From Kiloniellales bacterium (lineage in GTDB: Bacteria; Pseudomonadota; Alphaproteobacteria; Kiloniellales; JAKSBE01): a stretch of 64,000 nucleotides of DNA. The translations under genes were made by a program, and so were the position numbers. Positions 33,371-44,387 of this stretch are shown one piece after another; position 1 is the stretch's first letter; each line of letters starts with the position of its first letter. The stretch is from positions 1 through 64,000 of the forward strand of contig JASJBF010000052.1 of NCBI GenBank assembly GCA_030066685.1. Direction: 5' to 3'. The notes under the pieces are model-generated. The model did no database searches. It was not told where the DNA came from and worked only from the letters and a program-made list of their open reading frames with translations.

Positions 33371-34823
33371 CCTGTTCCGATCGCGGATCTTCCAGTTCGC
33401 GCTGATCTACCTCAGCCTGTTCGCGGTTATGGTGGGGCTGATCGGCTGGATCGTCTTCGACGTTGCCAAGGAGTCGGTCTCGCGCCAGATCGAAGCGACC
33501 ATCGACGCCGAGATCACCGGCCTGGTCGAGCAGTACGACCAGCGCGGCCTGCCCGGCCTGATCGAGGCGATCCGCCGCCGCGCGGCCGCCGAGGACGGCT
33601 CCCGCGGGCTTTACCTTCTGTCCGACCAACGAAACCGGGTCCTGGCCGGCAACCTCAGCGGCTGGCCCGACGAGCGGACGGACGACCAGGGCTGGGTCAC
33701 CTTCCGTCTGGGTTTCCCGGAGTCGGAAGGCGGGGGCACCAACTTCGGCCGGGCCCGGGTCCTGACCGGCAACGGCTTCAAGCTCCTGGTCGGCCACGAC
33801 GAGCGCGAGCGGACCTGGGTCCAGTCGACCATCCTCTGGACCCTGGTCGGCAGTTTGGCGGCCACGGTCACGGTGGCGCTGCTCGGCGCCGTCTTCATGA
33901 GCCGGACCCTGCTGCGGCGGATCGATGCGATCACCGCGACCAGCCGCGAGATCATGGCCGGCGACCTGACCCAGAGGGTACCGGCCAGCGGCCGCGGCGA
34001 CGAGTTCGACCGCCTGGCCGCGAACCTCAACGCCATGCTCGACCGGATCGAGGCCCTGATCACGGGGATCAAGCAGGTCTCGGACAACATCGCCCACGAC
34101 CTGCGCAGCCCCCTGGCCCGCCTGCGCAGCCGCTTGGAGGTCACCCTGATGGAGCCGCCCGACGCCGAGAGCTACCGGGTCGCGCTGGAAAAGACCATCA
34201 GCGAGGCCGATCACCTGCTCAAGACCTTCAATGCCCTGCTCAGCATCGCGCAGGCCGAGGCCGGGGCGCCGCGCCGCAACTTCGCCGAGGTCGACCTTTC
34301 GGCCGGCGCCCGCGACGCCGCGGAGCTCTACGAGCCCCTGGCGGAGGAGAAAGGCCTGCACCTGACCGTCGAGGTCGCCGAAGGGATCCGCCTCCAGGGC
34401 GACCAGCACCTGCTGTTCCAGGCGCTGGTCAACCTGCTGGACAACGCCATCAAGTTCTCGCCCGAAGGCGGCACGATCGAGCTGAGCCTGCGCCGAGCGG
34501 GCGCGCGCGCGGCCCTGGCCGTTGCCGACCGGGGACCCGGCATCCCCGAAGCGCTGCGCGAGCGGGCGCTGGAGCGCTTCTTCCGCCTGGAGGAGAGCCG
34601 CAGCACGCCGGGCAGCGGCCTGGGCCTCAGCCTGGTCGCTGCCGTGGCGCGGCTGCATGACGGCCGCATCGCCCTGGAGGACAACCACCCGGGCCTGCGC
34701 GCCGTTCTCGAGCTACCGCTGAACGACAGGCCGCCAAAGGCAGCGCGCGCCCACAAGGAGGCCGAGGTCGCTGGCGCGCCGGCGTCGGCCGGTCTCAAGC
34801 CTTCTTCCGAAGCAGCATCGTGA
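33357..34823 (+). CDS. Sensor histidine kinase, partner of the upstream regulator
   Basis: The 488-residue protein has TM1 at ~13-35, a periplasmic sensor at ~36-155 (no family I recognise), TM2 at ~157-180 and HAMP (RIDAITATSREIMAGDLTQR). HisKA has His247 in SDNIAHDLRSPLARL. The HATPase has N-box Asn363 (LVNLLDNAIKFSPEGG), G1 DRGPGIP and G2 GSGLGLSL. Start GTG 33357 overlaps the regulator. The HAMP-HisKA type and the CzcS/TctE-like topology suggest metal or envelope sensing. The 3' end overlaps the convergent methyltransferase gene by 29 bases. Confidence 0.94.
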   Translation: MSPTSLFRSRIFQFALIYLSLFAVMVGLIGWIVFDVAKESVSRQIEATIDAEITGLVEQYDQRGLPGLIEAIRRRAAAEDGSRGLYLLSDQRNRVLAGNLSGWPDERTDDQGWVTFRLGFPESEGGGTNFGRARVLTGNGFKLLVGHDERERTWVQSTILWTLVGSLAATVTVALLGAVFMSRTLLRRIDAITATSREIMAGDLTQRVPASGRGDEFDRLAANLNAMLDRIEALITGIKQVSDNIAHDLRSPLARLRSRLEVTLMEPPDAESYRVALEKTISEADHLLKTFNALLSIAQAEAGAPRRNFAEVDLSAGARDAAELYEPLAEEKGLHLTVEVAEGIRLQGDQHLLFQALVNLLDNAIKFSPEGGTIELSLRRAGARAALAVADRGPGIPEALRERALERFFRLEESRSTPGSGLGLSLVAAVARLHDGRIALEDNHPGLRAVLELPLNDRPPKAARAHKEAEVAGAPASAGLKPSSEAAS

Positions 34824-35610
34824 AGCTCATGGGCGGCCGCAAGGCCGCCGCGCCGAGTTCCGGAAATCCCATCGAGATGTCCTCCGGCCGCTCTTCGAAA
34901 TGGGTCAGCTCGAGACCTTGGCCCAGGGCGGCGGTGATCACATCCGAGAGCTTGTGCGGGAACCAGTAGTTCGGTCTGGCGCCGTAGTCGCTGCCGCCGT
35001 AGTAGTCGAGGCCGTCCTTGTCCTCGTAGACGCCCTGATTGAAGTAACTGTAGTGCAGCTGCGGCGGGTCGACCGGATCGCCGGGCTCGAACATGTAGAG
35101 CGCCGGATGCTGCTCGTGGATGAAGATCAGCCCGCTGGGCCGCAACAGACGGGCCGGCACCGCGAAGAAGGCGTCTAGGTCCGGCATCCAGCCGAGGACC
35201 CCGATGGTGATCAGCACCCGGTCGAAGGCCGCATCGTAGTCCTGCGGGATCTGGGTGATCTCGGTCTCGACGAAGTCGCAGGCGATGCCGCCGGCCGCGG
35301 CCAGGGCCCGCGCCTGCTCCAGAAAGCGGGCGGAGAAGTCGAAGCCGACGCAGCGCCCCGCGCCCAGGTTCTTGACCGAGAGGAGCTCGCGGCCGTCGTT
35401 ACAGCAGAGATGCGCGACGTCCTTGCCCTCGATCCCGATCTCGCGCAGGAGGTCGGTCTCGACCGGCTCGAGGCAGCTGTAGCCCGGCCGGCGAAAAGCG
35501 GCCAGCAGGCGTTCCTGGTTGTGCCGCGCATGGACCGGCGCGACCTCGTCCCAGGCGGCCCGGTTCGCCGCCACGTAGTCCTTGGGGTCCTCGTCCACCT
35601 CTCCTACCAC
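34795..35610 (-). CDS. Class I SAM-dependent methyltransferase
   Basis: The 271-residue protein begins DYVAANRAAWDEVAPVHARH. Motif I is atypical: VAHLCCNDGRELLSVKNLGA, with CCNDGRE in place of the usual glycine-rich loop. This is a known form in a subgroup of methyltransferases ('LCCGNGRELLS' type). Motif II is CVGFDFSARFLEQARALAAA, and the post-I region is FDRVLITIGVLGWMPDLDAF. The substrate is unknown. It is convergent with the kinase gene and divergent from the TMADH-like gene, so it is probably an independent single gene. Confidence 0.85.
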   Translation of the reverse strand: MVGEVDEDPKDYVAANRAAWDEVAPVHARHNQERLLAAFRRPGYSCLEPVETDLLREIGIEGKDVAHLCCNDGRELLSVKNLGAGRCVGFDFSARFLEQARALAAAGGIACDFVETEITQIPQDYDAAFDRVLITIGVLGWMPDLDAFFAVPARLLRPSGLIFIHEQHPALYMFEPGDPVDPPQLHYSYFNQGVYEDKDGLDYYGGSDYGARPNYWFPHKLSDVITAALGQGLELTHFEERPEDISMGFPELGAAALRPPMSFTMLLRKKA

Positions 35611-35738
35611 CTTCCATCGGATTGCCGGCCGCCGAGCCGCAAGGCTTGCGCGCGCCGGGAAGTGCCTGTCTGATAGCCCCGCTGATTTCGCAAGTCTATG
35701 GATAAGAAAAGAAAACGCCAGGGAGAGGAGGGCACTCG

Positions 35739-37799
35739 ATGAGCCGCGACCCGCGCTACGACCTGCTCTTCGAGCCGGTCCGGATCGGGCCGGTGACGGC
35801 CCGCAACCGCTTCTACCAGGTGCCCCACTGCGCCGGCATGGGCCATCGCGAGCCCAGCGCCTCGGCCGCCATGCGCGCCATGAAGGCCGAGGGCGGCTGG
35901 GCCGTGGTCTGCACCGAGGAATGCGACATCCACCCGGCCTCGGACTTCTCGCCCTACGCTGAGGCCCGGCTCTGGGACGACCGCGACATCCCGGCCCTGG
36001 CCCGCATGGTCGAGGCGGTGCAGGGCCACGGCGCCCTGGCCGGCATCGAGCTGGCCTTCAATGGCGCGGCAGCGCCCAACCGCTTCAGCCGCGAGATCCC
36101 CCTGGCGCCTTCCGACAGCGTGGTCGAGCCCTACGACCCGGTCCAGGCCCGCGCCATGGACAAGAGCGACATCCGCGACCTCAGGCGCTGGCACCGGGAG
36201 GCCGCGCTGAGGGCGCGCAAGGCCGGCTTCGACATCGTCTACGTCTACGCCGGGCACGATCTCGGCCTGCCGATGCACTTCCTGTCGCGCCGCCACAACC
36301 GGCGCGGCGACGAGTACGGCGGCAGCATCGAGAACCGGGCCCGCCTGCTGCGCGAGCTGATCGAGGACACCAAGGAGGCCGTCGGTGACCGCTGCGCGGT
36401 CGCGGTCCGCCTGGCGGTCGACGAGCTCCTGGGCAGGGAGGGGCTGACCGCCGAGGCCGAGGGCCGCGAGGTGGTCGAGCTGCTGGCCGAGCTGCCGGAC
36501 CTCTGGGACGTCAACGTCAGCGGCTGGCCGAACGACTCCCAGACCGCCCGCTTCGGCCCCGAGGGCGCCCAGGAGGCCTACGTGGCCTTCGTCAAGCAGG
36601 TGACCAGCAAGCCGGTTGTCGGAGTCGGCCGCTTCACCTCGCCCGACGCCATGGTCTCGCAAGTCAAGCGCGGCGTGCTCGACATGATCGGCGCGGCCCG
36701 GCCGTCGATCGCCGACCCCTTCCTGCCGCGCAAGATCGAGGAGGGCCGGCCGGAGGAGATCCGCGAGTGCATCGGCTGCAATATCTGCGTCTCCGGCGAC
36801 AACAACATCGTGCCCCTGCGCTGCACCCAGAACCCGACCATAGGCGAAGAATGGCGGCGCGGCTGGCATCCCGAGATCATCCCGCCCAAGGCCTCCGAAG
36901 ACCGGGTCCTGGTGGTCGGCGGCGGCCCGGCGGGGCTGGAGTGCGCCCGCGCCGCCGGCCAGCGCGGCTACGCCGTGACCCTCGCCGAGGCCGGGCGCGA
37001 GCTGGGCGGCCGGGTCACCCTGGAAAGCCGCCTGCCCGGCCTGGCGACCTGGGCCCGGGTCCGCGACTACCGCCTGGGCCGCCTGGCCGCCCTGCCCGAG
37101 GTCGAGATCTACCGGGAGAGCCGGCTGGACGCCGCACAGATCCTGGAGTTCGGCTTCGAGCGGGTGATCCTGGCCACGGGATCGCACTGGCGCCGCGACG
37201 GCCTCGGCCGGGCCCTGCGCCAGCCCCTGGCGGGCTGCGACCGGCCCGGGGTCCTGACCCCCGACGACCTCCTGTCCGGGATCCGGGCGGCCGGCCCGGT
37301 GCTGATCTACGACGACGACCACTACTACCTGGGCGGGGTCCTGGCCGAGAAGCTGCGCCGCGACGGGTTGGAGGTGATCCTGGCGACGCCCGCCCCCGAC
37401 GTCTCCCACTGGACCCACAACACCCTGGAACAGAACAACATTCAGAAGCGGCTCCTGGAGCTGGAGGTCGGCCTGCGGCCGCAGCGGGAGCTGAGTGCGA
37501 TCCACGACGGCGAGGCCGAGCTGGCCTGCGTCTTCACCGGGCGCCGCGAGCGGCTGCCGGCAGCGAGCGTGGTCCTGGTGACCGCGAGGCTGCCGGCGGA
37601 CGAGCTCTACCGGGACCTGATGAAGGCGCCCGAGGCCCTGGCCGAGGCCGGGATCAAATCGCTGCGCCGTATCGGGGATTGCCTGGCGCCGGGAACGATC
37701 GCCGCCGCGGTCTACTCTGGACAGCTTGCGGCCAGGGAATTAGACCAAAAGGGGTATGGTGATTTCCAACGAGAGGTTGTGGCCCTCAGCCCGGCCTGA
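35739..37799 (+). CDS. Trimethylamine dehydrogenase-like iron-sulfur flavoprotein
   Basis: The 686-residue protein is close throughout to the TMADH/DMADH/DgcA group. The N-terminal FMN TIM barrel includes RFYQVPHCAGMGH, where Cys31 matches the cysteine that links FMN covalently in TMADH. The 4Fe-4S cluster has CIGCNIC and a fourth Cys (LRCTQN). The C-terminal dinucleotide domain begins VLVVGGGPAGLECARAA. The substrate-pocket position that is Tyr60 in TMADH is Glu here (VVCTEECDIHP), while RRGWHPE is kept; the trimethylammonium site is therefore altered. It likely demethylates or oxidises a different amine such as dimethylglycine, but this is inference. It is monocistronic. The ATG at 35739 has GGAGAGGAGGG upstream. 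Confidence 0.88.
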   Translation: MSRDPRYDLLFEPVRIGPVTARNRFYQVPHCAGMGHREPSASAAMRAMKAEGGWAVVCTEECDIHPASDFSPYAEARLWDDRDIPALARMVEAVQGHGALAGIELAFNGAAAPNRFSREIPLAPSDSVVEPYDPVQARAMDKSDIRDLRRWHREAALRARKAGFDIVYVYAGHDLGLPMHFLSRRHNRRGDEYGGSIENRARLLRELIEDTKEAVGDRCAVAVRLAVDELLGREGLTAEAEGREVVELLAELPDLWDVNVSGWPNDSQTARFGPEGAQEAYVAFVKQVTSKPVVGVGRFTSPDAMVSQVKRGVLDMIGAARPSIADPFLPRKIEEGRPEEIRECIGCNICVSGDNNIVPLRCTQNPTIGEEWRRGWHPEIIPPKASEDRVLVVGGGPAGLECARAAGQRGYAVTLAEAGRELGGRVTLESRLPGLATWARVRDYRLGRLAALPEVEIYRESRLDAAQILEFGFERVILATGSHWRRDGLGRALRQPLAGCDRPGVLTPDDLLSGIRAAGPVLIYDDDHYYLGGVLAEKLRRDGLEVILATPAPDVSHWTHNTLEQNNIQKRLLELEVGLRPQRELSAIHDGEAELACVFTGRRERLPAASVVLVTARLPADELYRDLMKAPEALAEAGIKSLRRIGDCLAPGTIAAAVYSGQLAARELDQKGYGDFQREVVALSPA

Positions 37800-37896
37800 T
37801 CACGCTTTGTTCGGCAGAGTAAAGGTTAAGCTTTTAACACTTGGTGTCAGGGCCGGGGCATTTCTGAATCCAATAAGGTTTACGAGACCTTAACAA

Positions 37897-37924
37897 TTGA
37901 CAGGGCATACTACGGCCATATTCT
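37897..37924 (+). promoter_or_regulatory. Sigma-70-type promoter for the M23 peptidase gene
   Basis: TTGACA (37897-37902) and TATTCT (37919-37924) are separated by 16 bases. Upstream lies GTTAA-GCTT-TTAAC (37825-37838), an inverted repeat that could be a regulator site. Confidence 0.65.
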
Positions 37925-37960
37925 AATCCTCGCGCGTGGGTCGGGCCGCGTGGTTCAGAA

Positions 37961-39490
37961 TTGGTGTGCAGTATCAGCAGGCGCAGGTTAAGGACCTTGA
38001 GAATCCACCTCGGACCACGCTGGCGAAAAATCGGTCTTTACCGAACTGCAATTGTTTCCGGGCTCTTACTCGGCGTGGTTGTCGCTCTCTTCGACACAGG
38101 TCCGCAGTCCGGAACCGACCGAAGCGCATCCGTCCGAATTCCCGAGGTCGCCCGAATCGATACCGCGGTCGCAGCCGCGGTCGTGCCGCACCGTCTGTCC
38201 CAGGATCCGGCCAACGGCGAGATCCCGGCCCTGCCCTTCATCGCCAACTACGAGCCCAAGGAATGGACCGTGGATGCGGCCGAGGACGGGCCCTCGCCGG
38301 TTCAGCTCGCCTCGCTGCCGATGGCGCGCGCCGAGGTGATCCGGGTCGAACGCGGCGACACCCTCTTCGGCCTGCTCTCCGACCTCGGCGTCGAGCGCGA
38401 GGAAGCCCGGGCGGCGGTCGGCAGCCTGACCGACGTCTTCAATCCGAAGCACCTGCAGCCGGGCCAGGAGATCCACCTCGCGCTACACGAGGAGAAGGGC
38501 GAGAACGGGGTGCTGGTCACCGGCTTCTCCTTCCAGCCCAACGTCGATACCCGGGTCGTCGTTCAGCGCGACGATCGTGGCAGCTTCCAAGCGCGCAGCA
38601 TCGACCGGCACCTCTACAAGACCTACGCGGTCGCCGAGGGCACCATCGACACCAGCCTCTTCGACGCGGCGACCGACGCCGACGTCCCGCCGATCGTACT
38701 CTCCGAGATGGTTCGGGCGCTCAGCTTCGACATCGACTTTCAGCGCGACCTGCAGCGCGGCGACACCTTTGAGTTGCTCTACGAGCGCTACCTCGACGAG
38801 ACCGGCCTCGATGTCCGCTCAGGCAACGTGCTCTACGCGCAGATCGTCCTGCGCGGCAAGCCGGTGCGCTTCTATCGGCACGAGACCGCCGAGGGTGCCA
38901 GCGACTTCTTCAACGAGAACGGCGTCTCGATCCGCAAGTCCCTGATGCGGACGCCGATCGACGGCGCCCGACTGAGCTCCGGCTTCGGCATGCGCAAGCA
39001 TCCGATCCTGGGCTACAACAAGATGCACCGGGGCACCGACTTCGCGGCCCCGAGCGGCACCCCGATCTACGCCGCCGGCGACGGCGTCGTGGAGGTGGCC
39101 AAGTGGAACGGCGGCTACGGCAAGTACGTCCGGATCCGCCACAACTCGACCTACAAGACCGCTTATGCCCACATGAAGCGCTTCGCCCGCGGCATCACCA
39201 AGGGCAGCCGGGTGGAGCAGGGCCAGGTCATCGGTTACGTCGGCACCACCGGCCGCTCCACCGGCCCGCACCTGCACTACGAGGTGCTGCTGAACGGCCA
39301 GCAGGTCGACCCGCGCCGGATCAAGATGCCGACCGGCAGGATCCTGAAGAGCGAGGAACTGGTCGCGTTCCGCGATGCCCGTAAGCAGATCGACGAGCTG
39401 CGTCTGCGCTACAAGTCCTCGGTGATCGCGGGATTCGACTGCAAGGGCCAGCCCCAGGAAGAGCACCCCGGTCTCGCCGCCGGCTGCTGA
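37961..39490 (+). CDS. M23-family peptidoglycan endopeptidase with LysM-like domain
   Basis: The protein has about 509 residues: a short cytoplasmic basic start, one membrane helix (GLYRTAIVSGLLLGVVVALF), a LysM-like region (VIRVERGDTLFGLLSDLGVE to LQPGQEIHLAL) and a C-terminal LytM/M23 domain. The Zn site is HRGTDFAAPSG, with the second His in AYAHMKR and HLH in TGPHLHYEV. All ligand positions are present, so an active endopeptidase cutting cross-bridges is likely. The start is uncertain: TTG 37961, GTG 37964 or TTG 37997 precede the membrane helix and none has a strong Shine-Dalgarno sequence. It is monocistronic under the promoter above. Confidence 0.88.
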   Translation: MVCSISRRRLRTLRIHLGPRWRKIGLYRTAIVSGLLLGVVVALFDTGPQSGTDRSASVRIPEVARIDTAVAAAVVPHRLSQDPANGEIPALPFIANYEPKEWTVDAAEDGPSPVQLASLPMARAEVIRVERGDTLFGLLSDLGVEREEARAAVGSLTDVFNPKHLQPGQEIHLALHEEKGENGVLVTGFSFQPNVDTRVVVQRDDRGSFQARSIDRHLYKTYAVAEGTIDTSLFDAATDADVPPIVLSEMVRALSFDIDFQRDLQRGDTFELLYERYLDETGLDVRSGNVLYAQIVLRGKPVRFYRHETAEGASDFFNENGVSIRKSLMRTPIDGARLSSGFGMRKHPILGYNKMHRGTDFAAPSGTPIYAAGDGVVEVAKWNGGYGKYVRIRHNSTYKTAYAHMKRFARGITKGSRVEQGQVIGYVGTTGRSTGPHLHYEVLLNGQQVDPRRIKMPTGRILKSEELVAFRDARKQIDELRLRYKSSVIAGFDCKGQPQEEHPGLAAGC

Positions 39491-39568
39491 GCCTCCAATC
39501 CACCTAAAGCTCTTGCTCGCTGAAGCCCGCTTCGGCGCTGACGTGCGCGTGACCCTTTGGCCGGCTCG

Positions 39569-39681
39569 CCCCTCACCCTCCCATCGCCTGACGGCAACGG
39601 GCCCCTCCCTCTCCCTCGGGGAGAGGGTTGTGCAGGCTTGGTGCGGCGATAGCCGCGCCTTAGCCGGAGCTGGGTGAGGGG
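39569..39681. repeat. Composite palindromic element after the M23 gene
   Basis: The outer arms CCCCTCACCC (39569-39578) and GGGTGAGGGG (39672-39681) enclose an inner perfect 9-base hairpin CCCTCTCCC/GGGAGAGGG (39607-39615/39619-39627). The outer CCCCTCACCC and inner C/G runs are typical of dispersed alphaproteobacterial palindromes. It lies between convergent genes. Confidence 0.7.
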
Positions 39682-39708
39682 TAGTCCCGTCCTTTCCGGT
39701 CGGAGACC

Positions 39709-40323
39709 CTAACCCGGACGGCGCATGGCGAAGACGTGGTCGACCCGCGTGTAGTCCAGGTAGCCGAGGCGGGCGATGGGCTTGACCTTCTCCATGTCGA
39801 CCAGGCCCGCGGTCAGGACCGAATCGTCGATGTGGATCCCGATGACCTCGCCGATCACGATGGCGTTGCGGCTCCCGGGGTTCTTGGCCGGCAGCTCCAC
39901 GGTCTGGTGGAAGCGGCATTCCAGGTGGATCGGCGAGGCCTTGACCCGCGGCGGCTTGACCAGCGTGGAAGCCTCGGTCTCCAGCCCGGCGAGCTCGGAC
40001 TCGTCGACCGCGCCGGGGACATGAAGGCTGGTCTGGTTCATGGCCTCGCGCAGCTCCCAGGTGGCGATGTTGACCACGAACTCGCCGGTCGCCTCGCAGT
40101 TGGCGACGGAGTCCTTGCCGCTGCCGTCCGGCTTGCGGCCGTTGGTCGCGAACATCACCATCGGCGGCTCCCCGGCGACACCGTTGAAGAAGCTGTAGGG
40201 CGCCAGGTTGACCTCGCCGGTGGCGCTGATCGAAGTGATCCAGCCGATCGGCCGCGGCACGACGCAGCTCTTGAAGGGGTTGTGCGGCAGGCCGTGATCG
40301 CCCTTGCGCGTGTCGTAGAACAT
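39709..40323 (-). CDS. Flavin reductase-family FMN-binding protein
   Basis: The 204-residue split-barrel protein has typical elements RPIGWITSISATGEVNLAPY, SFFNGVAGEPPMVMFA, and DSVANCEATGEFVVNIATWE. These bind FMN in flavin reductases and related proteins (HpaC/DUF447 neighbours). It reduces flavin with NAD(P)H or serves as an FMN-binding oxidoreductase; no monooxygenase partner is adjacent. ATG 40323 is chosen because GGAGGAAGG lies just upstream, against an ATG at 40347 that adds eight non-family residues. It is convergent with M23 and downstream of no obvious partner. Confidence 0.88.
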   Translation of the reverse strand: MFYDTRKGDHGLPHNPFKSCVVPRPIGWITSISATGEVNLAPYSFFNGVAGEPPMVMFATNGRKPDGSGKDSVANCEATGEFVVNIATWELREAMNQTSLHVPGAVDESELAGLETEASTLVKPPRVKASPIHLECRFHQTVELPAKNPGSRNAIVIGEVIGIHIDDSVLTAGLVDMEKVKPIARLGYLDYTRVDHVFAMRRPG

Positions 40324-40399
40324 CCTTCCTCCCAACAGGCCGGTCACCGACTCAAGATCGGGGAATCATCGAAGAATTCAAGGGCGCCGGAACGCCGAA

Positions 40400-40424
40400 G
40401 GCGGCGGCAAGCTGCGCCGCCGCC
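40400..40424 (-). terminator. GC hairpin downstream of clpB
   Basis: GGCGGCGGC (40400-40408) pairs with GCCGCCGCC (40416-40424), starting 24 bases past the clpB stop on the minus strand. The T-run is poor, so termination strength is uncertain. Confidence 0.35.
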
Positions 40425-40448
40425 CCGGCAAATCCGCAAGTCGGGCGC

Positions 40449-43046
<2,598 letters not shown>

Positions 43047-43232
43047 GCTGTCCCTCTCCGGCGGCACCCGGTCTCGGCGTGCGGCCAAGGATTGCGGTCC
43101 AACGGCTCGCGCCCGAATTCAGCGGCGCGCGGCCCCTTAACGCATTGATCCCCTTGATATCCTTCGGGCGATCTCGCTTCCGAATATATGGGAGATCCGG
43201 CAGCCCAACTCAAGCGCTTCGGCCGGCCCCGC

Positions 43233-43265
43233 GAAGAAAAGACCCCCGCCTGTGCGGCGGGGGTC
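43233..43265 (-). terminator. Rho-independent terminator on the minus strand, upstream of clpB
   Basis: Perfect 10-base stem GACCCCCGCC/GGCGGGGGTC (43241-43250/43256-43265), followed on the minus strand by TTTTCTTC. It ends a transcript that comes from beyond 43265, not clpB, which starts later. The only candidate genes between are the two short frames at 43290-43438. Confidence 0.85.
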
Positions 43266-43289
43266 GGGGAAGATTCCCAAAGTGTCGTA

Positions 43290-43385
43290 TCAGGAGAGAT
43301 CGATGCCGACGGACGAGCCTTGGGAAGACCGGCCCAGGGCCCAGGGCTGAATGGGCCTGACCGGATCGGGCGCGGCGCCGAACAT
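43290..43385 (-). CDS. Candidate 31-residue protein ended by a strong terminator
   Basis: The frame begins MFGAAPDPVRPIQPWALG and ends in SVGIDLS. G or C in the third codon position is about 24 of 30, as in real genes here. Its ATG overlaps the TGA of an 17-codon frame upstream (TGATG), and a clear terminator follows 25 bases after its stop. No Shine-Dalgarno stands immediately before the ATG. I do not recognise a family. Support comes from context only; it may be a conserved small protein or a coincidence. Confidence 0.35.
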   Translation of the reverse strand: MFGAAPDPVRPIQPWALGRSSQGSSVGIDLS

Positions 43386-43438
43386 CACGCGCTTTGTACC
43401 CTGCCGCCACCGCAGATGCAATTGCAAATCACTCGCAT
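43385..43438 (-). CDS. Candidate 17-residue cysteine-containing leader peptide
   Basis: The frame encodes MRVICNCICGGGRVQSA, with three Cys in five residues after the start. The stop codon shares a base with the next ATG (TGATG). It lies in the only AT-rich part of the gap. It may be a regulatory leader peptide, but there is no good ribosome site. Very tentative. Confidence 0.2.
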   Translation of the reverse strand: MRVICNCICGGGRVQSA

Positions 43439-43529
43439 TATCAATTTGGCTCAGAGCCGCGCGGACCGCGGGGCATTGATTCCGGGGCTTCGGCGAAGGA
43501 TTATGGCGCTCCTTCGAGAGGGAACTGCG

Positions 43530-44294
43530 ATGTCCACGTCGATCCGGGCGATCTACCGCTATCCGGTCAAGGGCCTGTCCGGGGAAAGCCTGCCGCGGAT
43601 CGCCCTCAGCCCTGACCGCGCCCTCCCCCACGACCGGCGCTTCGCCATCGCCCGAGCGGCGCTCCGGCCGGGGGATCCGGCCCAGGACGGCTGGCAGCCG
43701 AAGTCCGCCTTCCACCAGCTCCAGCGCGACGAGCGCCTGGCCCAGCTGCGGGTCGCCTTCGACGACGACACCGAGCAACTGGTCCTGTTCCGCCACGGCC
43801 GGCAGGTGTCGCAAGGCAAGGCCGGCGACCCTCTGGGCCGAACCCTGCTGACCCAGTTCCTGACCGCCTTCCTCGCCGCCGCGGGCCAGGGCGCGCCCCG
43901 GCTCGTCGAGGCCAGGGGCTTCGCCTACACCGACGCGCCGGACCCATTCATCTCCCTGATCAACCTCGCGAGCGTCGGCGACCTCCAGCGTATCGTCGGG
44001 GCGCCGGTCGAGCCGCTGAGGTTCCGCGCCAACCTCTACGTCGAGGGCGCGGAGGCCTGGGAGGAGATGCAATGGATCGGAGGCCGCCTGCGGATCGGCG
44101 GCGCCACTTTCAAGGTCGTCGACGCCATCGAACGCTGCGCCGCCATCAACGTCGACCCGGAAACCGCCGAGCGCGACCTCAACCTGCCGCTGGCCTTGCA
44201 GCGGGGCTACGGTCACTGCCTGATGGGCGTCTATCTCCGTGTGCTCGAGGCGGGCCAGGTCGCCGAGGGGGACCCGCTGGAAACGATCGCCTGA
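43530..44294 (+). CDS. MOSC-domain molybdenum cofactor-related protein (YcbX/mARC-like)
   Basis: The 254-residue protein has the N-terminal MOSC_N strand (RAIYRYPVKGLSGESLPRIA) with PHDRRFAIARA. The MOSC domain has the Cys motif DAIERCAAINVDPETAERDL, where the Cys would bind molybdenum cofactor as in YcbX and mARC. Such proteins reduce N-hydroxylated bases or other amine N-oxides. The 2Fe-2S ferredoxin domain found in YcbX is absent, so an external electron donor is needed. ATG 43530 is preferred over a much longer frame from 43188 that runs through non-coding sequence. Confidence 0.88.
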   Translation: MSTSIRAIYRYPVKGLSGESLPRIALSPDRALPHDRRFAIARAALRPGDPAQDGWQPKSAFHQLQRDERLAQLRVAFDDDTEQLVLFRHGRQVSQGKAGDPLGRTLLTQFLTAFLAAAGQGAPRLVEARGFAYTDAPDPFISLINLASVGDLQRIVGAPVEPLRFRANLYVEGAEAWEEMQWIGGRLRIGGATFKVVDAIERCAAINVDPETAERDLNLPLALQRGYGHCLMGVYLRVLEAGQVAEGDPLETIA

Positions 44295-44387
44295 GTCGGC
44301 CGGGCGCCCGCGCGCCGCGCCGCCAAGGCGACTCCAACCTGTCGATGCTCTGGAGCGGCTGTTGGACTGGTCCGGCCGGCTGCTGCC

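Larger units (their letters stand above)
43047..43529. other. Interval between clpB and the MOSC gene
   Basis: This 480-base gap holds the clpB upstream region (43047-43230), a strong minus-strand terminator at 43233-43265, and a minus-strand pair of very short frames at 43290-43438 (see separate entries). The area 43410-43450 is the only AT-rich part and is the probable promoter zone. Confidence 0.5.

Noticed and set aside
37825-37838. GTTAA-GCTT-TTAAC as a CtrA box
   Set aside because: The CtrA consensus has seven bases between the TTAA halves; here there are four.
43047-43230. Sigma-32 heat-shock promoter for clpB
   Set aside because: I looked for CTTG with a properly spaced -10 box on the minus strand and found CCTTGAT only on the plus strand; no convincing match.
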